From Hahella ganghwensis DSM 17046 (GTDB lineage Bacteria > Pseudomonadota > Gammaproteobacteria > Pseudomonadales > Oleiphilaceae), in NCBI RefSeq assembly GCF_000376785.1, contig NZ_AQXX01000119.1:1-64000 (forward strand): 64,000 nucleotides of DNA, read 5' to 3'. The first letter of the stretch is position 1; every line of letters starts with the position of its first letter. Of this stretch, positions 1 to 8,695 are shown piece by piece. A model generated the notes under the pieces. The model saw nothing but the letters and a program-made list of their open reading frames with translations, was not told the DNA's origin and did not search any database. Made by a program: the position numbers and the translations under genes.

Positions 1-350
1 CCACCCTCAAGCGGCCCTACAGGGTCCATCGCCATAAACCGCCCGACCACAGGGTCATAGTAACGGGCGTTCAGATACGTCAGACCCGTATCGTTATCAT
101 GCAGTTTCCCGGTGTAGCCGACACGTTCCTCTTCAGCGGCGCTGTCGTTTACCGTCTTTTGCCCAAAAGGAGCGTAAGTCTCCCGCCATAAAACATTGCC
201 GTCTCTGTCACTGGCAGCAATAGGCGAGCCCAGGTTGTCGTGATGATAGAACGTGATGCGGGCTTCTGACTGAGCCTGAGCGCTGACCAACAGCATCAGA
301 ACAGTCAGTGTCAGACACAGCGAGTATTTAAGTTTTGCTAGAATTTCCAT
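1..350 (-). CDS. Separate Rhs core-domain protein with its own signal peptide (3' end outside window)
   Basis: The frame is open from an ATG at 350 to the window edge (about 116 codons seen). The first ~27 residues form a Sec-type signal peptide (basic start, long Leu/Val/Met core, AQA cleavage-like end). Then follow the hallmarks of the Rhs core: HHDNLGSPIAASD, the GYTGKLHDNDTGLTYLNARYYDP block and GRFMAMDP. In most Rhs proteins this core continues directly from the YD-repeat barrel of the same polypeptide. Here it follows the large Rhs gene's TAG by 18 bases, with a strong ribosome binding site (AAGGAG) in the gap, so it looks like a real second gene of an operon. It is in the same frame as the upstream gene but separated by TAG and TAA. 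The C-terminus, where a toxin tip would usually be, is outside the window. Confidence 0.8.
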   Translation of the reverse strand, partial: MEILAKLKYSLCLTLTVLMLLVSAQAQSEARITFYHHDNLGSPIAASDRDGNVLWRETYAPFGQKTVNDSAAEEERVGYTGKLHDNDTGLTYLNARYYDPVVGRFMAMDPVGPLEG

Positions 351-368
351 TTATGAGATCTCCTTAGG

Positions 369-3300
369 CTACTTCCTGATTGCGGCTTTGATTTGCGTTT
401 TCGCACAATTATTACCGGTCAGGCTATAGTCCGTGGGGCAAGATAGGATGATTGGCTCGATATGAAGTTTGAAACACTCTTTGCCCGATCTCATATATCC
501 GGGGTCACAGTAGTACACTTGGACCTTTTGTTCGGGGCTGCAGAAAATCCCCCAAGGATACTCATAGTCAACAGGGCATCGGCGGTTAGCCGCCCTTGTT
601 TCTTCCCATCGGCAAATTCCGTTTGAAATTGACAGGTTTTCAGAGCAACCTTCCGTTGGTTCTGCAAACACCGTTTTGGTGCAGGTATCGCCATCCAAGA
701 TCCAGCCTGCCTCACAGGTGTATTCTGCTTGAAAATCCCGTTCGATCTCCGCGATCATCTTGCCGTCAAAATACACATAGTTTGTCGCCGTGTCCTCCAG
801 CAGATTCTCTTCATAAAGCACACTTCCGTCTTTGGAGTGGACCTGAATAATGGCTTTATCGCCGTGGATTTCGATAGTACGCAGATTGTGGGCGTCATAT
901 TCGTAATCGATATCAATATCGCCGCTCTTTGAGACAATGCTGAGCATGTCACCGGAATGATCATAGGTCATGTCAAAACGGCCATTGTCCGTCACATTCC
1001 CGAAATCGTCATACTTGAATTGGTAATTGGTTCCGGTCGTGTGGTCCAACCTGTTGGTATCGGAATCATAGAAATATTTCAGTGATCCTAAAGTTCCCAT
1101 GGACTTGCTCAAGATGTCTCCACGACTGTTGTAACGAGCCCCACAATCTCCCCAGGGACAATCGGCACTAATAAAACGGGAAAGGCCGTCATATTTGATG
1201 TCGTTAAAACTGTTGGCAGAGTCGTGGTGATCAATGATGGACGTCACATTGTTGTGTCCGTCATAACTGTAGGCTTGACTGGTCACAACAGTGGACCCGA
1301 GATTGCTGTTGATTGCAGTGATCCGTCCCGCTTTATCTGAGGCCTGGGAGACCTTCATTCCATTGGCATAAGTGTATGTCTTGGTAATACCGGTATAGCT
1401 GTAATCAACGTCAGAGATCAGTGTGCCTTCCGGTGAATGAAGCGCCAAGGGGCGTCCCGCATCGTCCAGATCGTACTCCAGGAAAAACTGGTTAGGGTAG
1501 GTGATCTTCTCCAACTGGCCGTCATCATCATATTGATAGGCAAGTGTGTAGTACTCTGGTCCATCAATATCAACTTTCAGTTTCTCACTGATGAGATCGC
1601 CAGACGCCGAGTAGTCATAGGTCCTTGCTGTCAGGCCCTTCTTGGCATAGCTGAGCAAGCCATTGGCATGATACCGGAACCAAACATCATGGCCTGATGG
1701 GTAGTCGACTTTTTGCAATTGGTTCAGCGCATCATAGTAATACTTGATTCTCCCCTGTCCCTCGATTAGAGCGGTTCGGAGGTTACCTGATTCATCGTAG
1801 GTGTAAGTGATGGGCTGACGCTCTGGCTCATTGATCATTTTGATTCGATCTGTCCCAGCATAATAGGTGTAGCTCCGAGAAACACCGTCCTGCGTGACTT
1901 TTTGCACCAATCCCGCTTTATTCCTTTGGAACTTGGTCACCTGAGCATTGCCCTGTTGGTCAATAACGCGATACACCAGAACATCGTAGAGGTAACCGTA
2001 TCCACCGAAGCCCGCCTTCAGATAGTGTGTTTTATAGAACTTCCCGTCTATCAGATTGGTTTCGGTAATGGCATAACGTGCACCTGCCGCTTTGGCAGCG
2101 TTCAGAGTGTCTGAAGGTAAAGCACCAGAAACACAACTCAAGCCATAACAATAGCCAGCCATCGTGCCCCGTCCTGTGTCCTGCATTTGGGTGATGCGAC
2201 TTAAGGCATCATAGGTGTACTTGACCCCTGCTTCATTACTGCTTCTGTCCATCGGATGAGACTCAAAGGTTTTTCTGCCTAATCCGTCATAAGTCGTAAT
2301 CAGAAAGTTTAATCTTTCGCCGTTCAGCTCGTTGTCCGTTCGTATTGACCGCCCCAAGCCGTCCAAAGTCACCACTTGCTGGAATGTGGAGCCCGCACGT
2401 TTTAACGTGATGGCGTTTTTGGTGTATGTGATAATTTGCTTGGTCCGTTCGGGTTGTTGGACGCTACGAACACGCCCCATCGCATCATAGGTATAGGAGG
2501 TGTAATTCTCTGCGCCATCACTTTCAGAGGTGATCAATCCCCGATCATCGACTGTTCGACGAATCGTTCTCTCTGGAAGAGATTCCTCAGTGGCAATTCC
2601 CCGGTAATAGGTCGGGTATTGGACAACCTGCTCTCCGAGATGATTCGTATAGTAAAGGCTGGCCAGTAATCCCGCTGTGTGCTTGCCAGAGGTGTGGTAG
2701 TCGTAGCGCTCTTCAAGGCCGTTCTCCACTTTACGGACAATTCGCCCTTTGTTGTTGTATTGGTAGGTAGCAACAATCGTTTCTGGATGGCTACCAATCC
2801 CGACATCTACCGATTTCTTTCTTAGTAAGCCGATGTAACGGCGACCGTCACCTATCTTATTCTCAAGGGTCAAAGTGGTGATGCGAGAAGTGTCCCCCAA
2901 GCGTTCGGTCACAGTCCGTGCCTGATAGTGACTGTTAAAGTTGGAATAGAGAGTTTCCAACAGACCATCAACCTTGATGCGAGTCAGACGTACAGGATTG
3001 GCCAGATAGTCGTGGTCACCAATAGCACTCCACTTATTGTAGGAATACTCAGTGGTTCTCAAGGGCTGAGAATCCGAGGCTTTATTGAACACCTGTTCCT
3101 TGGCAATCTTTCCTCGGTAGTACAGCTTCGATTTGTCATTATGAAAAGTGGTAATCTTGGTCGACAGGGGATTAGAAGAAATAAATTTCAGCCAATTACC
3201 GTCCTTGTCATAGGAATAGGTGGTTATAAAGTCATCCTTTCCTTCTATAGAAAGAATACGTTTAGACACCCCAACTCGCCCAAAATCCAGCTCATGCTGG

Positions 3301-4310
3301 TAGTCATAGTGATAACTTATCTTCGCACCATGGGGCACCGTTACAGAGGAAAGGCGATGTTCGCGGGGATGGCTGCTGGTCAGTGAACAGGTGTAATACC
3401 AGCTCAACCCGTCAGGGCGTCTAACGCGCTTAAGTTCGACCGGTGCAGAGTGTGACCATCGGCTGTACTCGTAGCTCCAGACACGGTTGCCGGTAGATTC
3501 GTGGACTGTGATCTTGTCGAGCTTGCGTTTGGATTTGGTCCAGAAGTCTTCAATGTCTTTATAGCTGAAAGTCACCTTTCGGCCATCGGACGCCGTAATA
3601 CTGTTCGGCAGTACGATACTTTGCCAAATGCTGTCAGTCAGCTTTGAGTCTTCAGACCGCGTGCGCGTGTAGGAATAGGCCAGATAGTTGCCATAAGGGT
3701 CAGATACTTTGGAAGCGTGTATGGCACGAGTGGCTATGCCCTTCTTAGAAATGTCGTTATCAAGATAATCAAAGCGGTATACCAAGCCATTGGGAGCATA
3801 ACCGGTCATGGTGAGCTTATCATCAGAGATGGACCATGTGACTTTCCAGCCATATTGGCCGTTAACCGAAACAAAAGTTCCGTCTTCTGTTTTTGATTTC
3901 ACTAACGAGAGAGGTTTATGGCCGGGGATCTCCAGACGTGCTGTGCCGATTTTCCAAACCCCATCATTACGACAGGAAATACGGTCACAGTTCTTGTCAT
4001 AGTCAAAGGAGGCATTGAGGACTACGCGGGGCGTCTCAATGTGCCACAGTCCCAAAGTTCCCAGTCCTGTGGTGTAGCCGTAGGACCGGTAAAGATCAAT
4101 ATTCAACCCAGTACCGGGCAGAGAAAACTCTTTGACCCGCCATTTGAGAGTGCTGGTGAATCCTTCGATATCCTCACCGTTGGATAAAGATTCGTTGGAC
4201 AGATATGCGTCCACACTGAGTGGATTGGCGGCATTGGATGTCAGGGTGACAAGCAATGCACAAAGAAAGGCCATAACCTGTGCAGGCAGGCCTGTAGAAG
4301 GTCGCTTCAT
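369..4310 (-). CDS. Secreted Rhs/YD-repeat protein lacking the Rhs core, with Cys-rich C-terminus
   Basis: The 1313-residue protein begins with a signal peptide (MKRPSTG..., hydrophobic core, cleavage near residue 28). Most of the length is YD repeats (GxxxxYxYD-type units such as YTYDAMGR, YTYDESGN, YKYDDFGN), the building block of the hollow beta-barrel shell of Rhs/teneurin/Tc toxins. Normally the barrel ends with a YVYxxGxxIAE segment leading into the Rhs core. Here YVYFDGKMIAEIERD is followed by ~110 residues rich in cysteine (repeated C-x3-[W/Y]-x-L-x-G-x3-C-like units), then a stop. The core is on the next gene. The Sec signal argues for export through the inner membrane rather than T6SS loading. 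Role (toxin shell, adhesin or contact-dependent protein) is inferred from the family only. Confidence 0.85.
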   Translation of the reverse strand: MKRPSTGLPAQVMAFLCALLVTLTSNAANPLSVDAYLSNESLSNGEDIEGFTSTLKWRVKEFSLPGTGLNIDLYRSYGYTTGLGTLGLWHIETPRVVLNASFDYDKNCDRISCRNDGVWKIGTARLEIPGHKPLSLVKSKTEDGTFVSVNGQYGWKVTWSISDDKLTMTGYAPNGLVYRFDYLDNDISKKGIATRAIHASKVSDPYGNYLAYSYTRTRSEDSKLTDSIWQSIVLPNSITASDGRKVTFSYKDIEDFWTKSKRKLDKITVHESTGNRVWSYEYSRWSHSAPVELKRVRRPDGLSWYYTCSLTSSHPREHRLSSVTVPHGAKISYHYDYQHELDFGRVGVSKRILSIEGKDDFITTYSYDKDGNWLKFISSNPLSTKITTFHNDKSKLYYRGKIAKEQVFNKASDSQPLRTTEYSYNKWSAIGDHDYLANPVRLTRIKVDGLLETLYSNFNSHYQARTVTERLGDTSRITTLTLENKIGDGRRYIGLLRKKSVDVGIGSHPETIVATYQYNNKGRIVRKVENGLEERYDYHTSGKHTAGLLASLYYTNHLGEQVVQYPTYYRGIATEESLPERTIRRTVDDRGLITSESDGAENYTSYTYDAMGRVRSVQQPERTKQIITYTKNAITLKRAGSTFQQVVTLDGLGRSIRTDNELNGERLNFLITTYDGLGRKTFESHPMDRSSNEAGVKYTYDALSRITQMQDTGRGTMAGYCYGLSCVSGALPSDTLNAAKAAGARYAITETNLIDGKFYKTHYLKAGFGGYGYLYDVLVYRVIDQQGNAQVTKFQRNKAGLVQKVTQDGVSRSYTYYAGTDRIKMINEPERQPITYTYDESGNLRTALIEGQGRIKYYYDALNQLQKVDYPSGHDVWFRYHANGLLSYAKKGLTARTYDYSASGDLISEKLKVDIDGPEYYTLAYQYDDDGQLEKITYPNQFFLEYDLDDAGRPLALHSPEGTLISDVDYSYTGITKTYTYANGMKVSQASDKAGRITAINSNLGSTVVTSQAYSYDGHNNVTSIIDHHDSANSFNDIKYDGLSRFISADCPWGDCGARYNSRGDILSKSMGTLGSLKYFYDSDTNRLDHTTGTNYQFKYDDFGNVTDNGRFDMTYDHSGDMLSIVSKSGDIDIDYEYDAHNLRTIEIHGDKAIIQVHSKDGSVLYEENLLEDTATNYVYFDGKMIAEIERDFQAEYTCEAGWILDGDTCTKTVFAEPTEGCSENLSISNGICRWEETRAANRRCPVDYEYPWGIFCSPEQKVQVYYCDPGYMRSGKECFKLHIEPIILSCPTDYSLTGNNCAKTQIKAAIRK

Positions 4311-4616
4311 GTAATATCCCTATGCGGTTAGATAGATAAAATAATCTAACGACGAGATGTAACGTCCATATTGAGAAGGTACGACTAAGCCTTTGAAAAG
4401 TAACAACGACTACCCTGTCAAAATATTCCGTTTCATTCGTCGGCGACGATTAAAAGGGAGATACCATTACGGTTCAATAGATGAAAACCCTAGGTTGATC
4501 TAGGGCGGGTCAAGAGGTAATGGAGAGTGCAGATCACATATCGCTCAAATTATGTGGCGACCAATTCTAGGGTGAGACTTAATGTCAGAGTTGAGTGGCT
4601 TTATAAGCAAATAAAC
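4311..4616. other. Intergenic region upstream of the Rhs gene
   Basis: No gene is visible in this 306-base AT-rich stretch. It should hold the promoter of the Rhs operon, but no convincing -35/-10 pair was found by eye. A short perfect hairpin (CCCTAG, 6-base loop, CTAGGG) lies at 4488-4505 without a U-tract. Confidence 0.5.
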
Positions 4617-4991
4617 TCACTCATGGGCCTTGTATGCCGTCGCATCAAATCTTTCTCTGTAGGAATGTCTGAAGGCTTCTGAGATCCCTTCAAGCCTTTT
4701 AGTGGAAGGTTCTGTAAGTCGGGAGCTAATATTGAAGAAAGGGTATTCACCGTAGATATCAGGATGCATAGTTGCCGCTACTGCAACATCTGATGCAGAT
4801 ACGTAACGGCCAGCCCATTTCTCGATGAGATGCTTCAGCGGGTAAATTTTCCGCATTTTGCCCTTGGTCCTTGTCTGGGCGTCTAACCATTGGTAAGCCA
4901 TTCTGATACAGTCGTTGTGTTCATGATGAGCACTGTCAGTACCGTATTTAGTCTCGGTTTTGGCTGCTTCAATCGCTTCATTTGAGAGCAT
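4617..4991 (-). CDS. Hypothetical protein, 124 residues
   Basis: The family is not recognised. The ORF starts with ATG behind a good ribosome binding site (CAGGAGAATC) and encodes a soluble, mixed-charge protein with no signal peptide or membrane segment. It has a central basic stretch (TRTKGKMRKIYPLKHLIEKW) and a C-terminal half that looks helical. It lies alone between non-coding stretches in the accessory region, between the Rhs genes and the Hcp cassette. It could be a cargo gene of the island. Coding status rests on the ribosome binding site and length. Confidence 0.55.
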   Translation of the reverse strand: MLSNEAIEAAKTETKYGTDSAHHEHNDCIRMAYQWLDAQTRTKGKMRKIYPLKHLIEKWAGRYVSASDVAVAATMHPDIYGEYPFFNISSRLTEPSTKRLEGISEAFRHSYRERFDATAYKAHE

Positions 4992-5336
4992 AAATGATTC
5001 TCCTGTAGTAGAAGACTTATGGCCCTATACTTTAAGACATGGCTTAAGTCTTCTTCAAGAAGGCAATTAGATCTCTCAGATTTGAAATTCGTTGAAAACT
5101 AGGAAGAGCGGCCAGATAGACCGCTCGGTAGTATTGCTAACTTACCCACGCCTCAGCCACTTCTGGATGCCATTCCACAGCGGCCTTGAACCACTAGTAG
5201 TTGCGTGATACGGTCGACATCGCTCGAATTCAAGCTGTATTCCTGCAACGGATATACTGAATCGAGTTCGAATACAAGTAGGGCTTGGCTCACGTAGATC
5301 ATTGTTTTCCATTAGGAAAACCTCCTGATTGGAATC

Positions 5337-5432
5337 GTAGAGAGCCTTCCCGATTTCGGTTTTGTATTACAATTGTGGCAACAATTCAACTCGCGTGATA
5401 TCGTTAACTACAACTATACGAAGGCTCTCTAC
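5337..5432. repeat. Perfect 13-bp inverted repeat with 70-bp spacer
   Basis: GTAGAGAGCCTTC at 5337-5349 is matched exactly by its reverse complement GAAGGCTCTCTAC at 5420-5432. The 70-base interior is AT-rich and carries no ORF. This could be terminal repeats of a tiny non-autonomous element, a recombination site or a long-stem RNA. Nothing in the interior identifies it. Confidence 0.6.
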
Positions 5433-5489
5433 GGGCCTTTGTCTAGTCGCTGGCGGATATCTTGCTAGGATAGGCCAGCAACCCCCTGA

Positions 5490-5514
5490 AGGGCCTCACT
5501 ACTGGTGGGGCCTT
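5490..5514 (+). terminator. Terminator-like hairpin
   Basis: A 10-pair stem (AGGGCCTCAC with GTGGGGCCTT, including two G-U pairs) with a 5-base loop is followed on the plus strand by TTCACCTT. The T-tract is weak, and no plus-strand gene ends upstream, so its partner transcript is unknown. Confidence 0.35.
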
Positions 5515-5663
5515 TCACCTTGACTACGATAAACAATGTCAACCCCTCCAACAACAGAAAAGTCTCGAAAAGCTAAGTTTTCTTGTGCGGCAAGTTACGG
5601 TCTTTGAAACTCAATGTCTGATTGATAGTAATAGGTTATTCTAACAATGCATGTTGTAGGGGA

Positions 5664-5710
5664 AACGGAAAGAAAGGCGTTTAGCTGGGCCTTCCGTCCC
5701 TCTTTCCGTT
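5664..5710 (-). terminator. Probable terminator of the Hcp-effector-immunity operon
   Basis: AACGGAAAGA at 5664-5673 pairs with TCTTTCCGTT at 5701-5710, and a second AAGGC/GCCTT stem lies inside. It begins 15 bases after the stop of the candidate immunity gene, which fits the end of that transcript. There is no clear U-tract. Confidence 0.45.
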
Positions 5711-5724
5711 AATGCTGTTATAGC

Positions 5725-6516
5725 TCACCCGGCCTGATTAACTTCGGCCATCACTTCGTCATAACGCTGTTGAGCGTCAGGGGCTAGCTTGACGTGAACG
5801 TGAGACATGAACTCTTGGACTGTCTTTTCAACTGCCCCGTCTAGGTCGTGGTCAGGCTCGTAGTATTCACGGTTCAGGGCGCTGGGTTGAAAGTGGAAAT
5901 TCAGTATATGGTCATCTGAAATAGGAAGATTCCAAATGTGGCGTTTTGGCCCGTGCGTCATTTCCGCAATAAAACAGTACCAATCCATGCCTTGGAAAGA
6001 TACCTTACGGATCTCATCAGCAGACTGAGGGAAACGCCAAAAGTCTTCTTCAGGAATGACTGGGCTATCTAAACTATCTCGCTCTTCCCATAACTCACGG
6101 TTTAGCGCTCCCCAGACATCGTCGCAGTATCTTATTATCCATGCCTTAGTATCTGCTGCCTTGAGTAAAGAGTCGATTTTCCGATAATGCGGATGACGTC
6201 TTTGAAGATGAACATCAAACATTACATAGCCTATGGCTCCATCCCCAAGAGGACTATCCCAATATTTCCAACCAGTGTATAACAGGTGTGCAGACATACC
6301 TCTATCTTCAACTCCTGCCCAAGGCTGGTAGATATCATCCTGATAAATATTTAGGGTCTGGGAGGCTGTTACAGCTTGGTCTCCCGCAAGCTCATGAGGC
6401 GGGCAGTGAAACCGTAGTTCCGTCCCTGACAGATTAAACGCCATCCAAGGAGCATTTGCGATATCCGGCCCTAGAGGGTTCATCTTGGAGGCTTTAAGAC
6501 GGCGCAAGAACTGCAT
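5725..6516 (-). CDS. Candidate immunity protein of the Hcp-linked effector (unknown family)
   Basis: The family of this 263-residue protein is not recognised. It has no signal peptide or obvious membrane segment and is rich in Trp/Tyr/His and acidic residues (e.g. WKYWDSPLGDGAIGYVMFDVH). Its ATG overlaps the stop of the upstream 469-residue gene as TAATG, and the ribosome binding site GGAGGAG lies inside the end of that gene, so the two are probably translated together. Position directly after a candidate T6SS effector, tight coupling and lack of a known domain are the usual features of a cognate immunity gene; that role is an inference. Alternatively it is an accessory chaperone or second cargo protein. 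Confidence 0.6.
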   Translation of the reverse strand: MQFLRRLKASKMNPLGPDIANAPWMAFNLSGTELRFHCPPHELAGDQAVTASQTLNIYQDDIYQPWAGVEDRGMSAHLLYTGWKYWDSPLGDGAIGYVMFDVHLQRRHPHYRKIDSLLKAADTKAWIIRYCDDVWGALNRELWEERDSLDSPVIPEEDFWRFPQSADEIRKVSFQGMDWYCFIAEMTHGPKRHIWNLPISDDHILNFHFQPSALNREYYEPDHDLDGAVEKTVQEFMSHVHVKLAPDAQQRYDEVMAEVNQAG

Positions 6517-7925
6517 TAGGATTGTCTCCTCCAGACACTCCCCAACTCCCGAACTAAGGCAACAAAAGATTTAACAACGCCACCATGTTGCACTCGGGCA
6601 CGAGCGTTAAATTCTGTGGGGCTCATGGTTGGGTTAAAATGTGGGTTCAGGGTCATATTAGTCGTGTTCATGGCGAGCAGGTTCCGATAAGTTTCTGCAT
6701 TGAAGACCAGAGAAGTGCAAGCTCTCCGCAATCCTTCCGCACCACCAAGGCCAACAGCAATAGCCACTCCTGGCTCCATTCCAGCAGCAATCGCCAGCCC
6801 GATAGCGCCAAGACCGCCACCAGCTTGATACGCTGGCTTTATCAGACTATTCAACGCTTTTGCGTCTGTCCAGGCTTGACCTTTCAGCATCTCAGCAGTC
6901 AACGCGTGGTCTCCACCTTTCGCAGCCAATCGCTGTCCCACTTTGTATTGTTGCCAAGCTCTGACAGTGACACTCCGCCAGTCGTCTTTATGAAACTTCA
7001 TGACGTCTTTGGCTAACGACATTTGGCGATTTTCCACTTCGGTAAACAGTTCATTCATCACCGGGGAAGGAGCCGCGAAAAACAGCGTGTGCTTGTCCAG
7101 ACTAAACCTGGGTGGCAACTTCTTCAAGGCGTTCAGTAGCAAGGTTGCCCCGTCACCGTGAATAGTCCAATGAACTTCCTTTTGTTGAAGCTGGGCGTTG
7201 TACAATCCTTTTGCCAGTATGGCAGCGGTATGATCACCAGAAACGGCTTTCTGTTCCGGTGTACGCCACTCTGAACCACGTTGATATAACGGTGGTGGGT
7301 TGTAGGCCAGGGTGTACCCTTCGCTTTGCAGGCGTGCGGCATCGTCCTTATAGGCAGCCGCAATCATACTGGGCATCGTTTTTTGAGCTGCATGTTCAAT
7401 GCTTTCTGCTAGCCCGTTGATAGCTGCGTGAGAGGTGGCGATAGTGCTTGCCGGTTTTTTTGATAACTCCCATCTTTCAACTTTTGACTTAACTCTATAT
7501 AACCCTGGTTTGTGTCCGCTGGCGTGTTCGGCCACGTCTATATCAGTGATATACACTCCCGGATTTAAACCTTTCTGACTGTAATCTTGCAGGACGATAT
7601 AGGTAATCCGCAGGTTCTCTACCATCACAAAATGCTCAAAGGCGTTCTGAGCATTGCTGTAGGCTTGAAATCCTTGTGCAGAGGATGAAAGCTGGGACAT
7701 TCCCCGCATCACCCGATGAGCCGTTTGAGGGCCTTGTAGGTTCACAAGACTGGCGAACCACTCCGCCAGAACGGCGGGAATGTAAATCCGGTGGCCGATA
7801 CCGCTTTCGGGACCGTCGGAATAAAGAATAAAGCCTGAAGAGGCTAAGCCGACCATACGCTTGAAACCGTGGTTATTAAGGCTGGTCTGACTGACCGGGG
7901 CTTTGACATTTGCGGGTGCATTCAT
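6516..7925 (-). CDS. Candidate Hcp-associated T6SS effector, 469 residues
   Basis: The family is not recognised. It follows an hcp gene by 47 bases on the same strand and overlaps the next gene by one base. The N-terminal ~160 residues look like a mixed fold (FILYSDGPESGIGHRIYIP, RITYIVLQDYS), a Lys/Trp segment follows, and a middle domain contains HWTIHGDGATLLLNALKKL. Around residues 360-390 there is a Gly/Ala-rich hydrophobic hairpin (GGGLGAIGLAIAAG, GVAIAVGLGG) able to insert into a membrane. No PAAR, VgrG or known nuclease/lipase motif was seen. Hcp-effector-immunity order suggests cargo carried by the Hcp tube, perhaps a membrane-active toxin; this is inference from context. Confidence 0.6.
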   Translation of the reverse strand: MNAPANVKAPVSQTSLNNHGFKRMVGLASSGFILYSDGPESGIGHRIYIPAVLAEWFASLVNLQGPQTAHRVMRGMSQLSSSAQGFQAYSNAQNAFEHFVMVENLRITYIVLQDYSQKGLNPGVYITDIDVAEHASGHKPGLYRVKSKVERWELSKKPASTIATSHAAINGLAESIEHAAQKTMPSMIAAAYKDDAARLQSEGYTLAYNPPPLYQRGSEWRTPEQKAVSGDHTAAILAKGLYNAQLQQKEVHWTIHGDGATLLLNALKKLPPRFSLDKHTLFFAAPSPVMNELFTEVENRQMSLAKDVMKFHKDDWRSVTVRAWQQYKVGQRLAAKGGDHALTAEMLKGQAWTDAKALNSLIKPAYQAGGGLGAIGLAIAAGMEPGVAIAVGLGGAEGLRRACTSLVFNAETYRNLLAMNTTNMTLNPHFNPTMSPTEFNARARVQHGGVVKSFVALVRELGSVWRRQS

Positions 7926-7972
7926 CGTGCTGACGATCTCCTTTCTATTAACCGCTGATGGTCTTTCGAGAT

Positions 7973-8461
7973 TTAAAGTTTCTTACCGGTTTCCAAGTCG
8001 TAGCCGACACGCTCAGGAGATGCGCCCTTGTTGGCCCTGTCTGCGGCGGTGTAGCTCATGGTAACTTTGGAGTAGCTCAGAGAAAGCGTTTCGGAAGGGG
8101 CTGACTCAGCACCAGCGCTTACTTTGTAGTCGCTGATAATGACGTCTTCCAGTTCATAGCTGACATACTTCTCAATCTTATCGGCGTGGGTGCGGACCAC
8201 ATCGATGATGACCTTCACGCCAGCGTCACCAGTCAGAGATTCTTTGAACAAACTAGAAGATGCTGAATCCATCAGTTTGCTGATCGACACGGCGGTCAGG
8301 CTCGGGCGGGTGGCTTCCCGGTTGGACATATGTCCGGCTTCCATTGTGATATGGCGGCTGACACCAAAGCTGAAGCTATCCAGGCGAATCCAGTCTTTAT
8401 AACCTTCTGCGGTTACATTGCCTTTAACGGTGAGATTGTTGAAATTGAGATAGATAGCCAA
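7973..8461 (-). CDS. hcp: Type VI secretion system tube protein Hcp
   Basis: This is a member of the Hcp1/DUF796 family, which forms hexameric rings stacked as the inner tube of the T6SS and can carry effectors in its lumen. Family features are the start AIYLNFNNLTVKGNVTAEGYKDWIRLDSFSFGVSR, the central RPSLTAVSISKLMDSASSSLFKESLTGDAG and the C-terminal SETLSLSYSKVTMSY. The longer frame upstream lacks family similarity. The best start is a TTG at 8461 with AAGGAG seven bases ahead, giving 162 residues, the usual Hcp length. No sheath, baseplate or ATPase genes are in the window, so this is an orphan Hcp depending on a T6SS encoded elsewhere. It heads a cassette with a candidate effector and immunity gene. 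Confidence 0.9.
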   Translation of the reverse strand: MAIYLNFNNLTVKGNVTAEGYKDWIRLDSFSFGVSRHITMEAGHMSNREATRPSLTAVSISKLMDSASSSLFKESLTGDAGVKVIIDVVRTHADKIEKYVSYELEDVIISDYKVSAGAESAPSETLSLSYSKVTMSYTAADRANKGASPERVGYDLETGKKL

Positions 8462-8695
8462 TGTCAGACTCCTTGTGGTCATGGCATTAATAGAAAGCGG
8501 TAGGATTGTCGGCAGCGTCTCCGGCTGCACTGATCGTATTCGGAGCGATATGGTAACAAATGGTCACTCCTTGTCCATCGGCCTTACGGACGACCAGACT
8601 AAACTTTCGTTGATGTGGAAAGTACGTATGGTTCTGGTGGAGGAGCGGCCCGCCAGACTTGGTATGTCTGACAGGGCTCGAAAAGGATTAAAGCT

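Larger units (their letters stand above)
4992..5724. other. Long non-coding stretch in the accessory region
   Basis: No gene is supported in these 733 bases. The stretch holds several structured elements listed separately (inverted repeat 5337-5432, hairpins at 5490-5514 and 5664-5710) and a small hairpin GAGCGG...CCGCTC at 5106-5126. Possible explanations are decayed mobile DNA, a small RNA, or regulatory sequence. Confidence 0.5.

Noticed and set aside
2928..3386. 152-codon open frame opposite the Rhs gene
   Set aside because: No family features; the Rhs repeats explain the sequence.
8462..8530. Longer Hcp with 23 extra N-terminal residues
   Set aside because: The extra residues do not match the Hcp family, and the TTG at 8461 has an ideal ribosome binding site.
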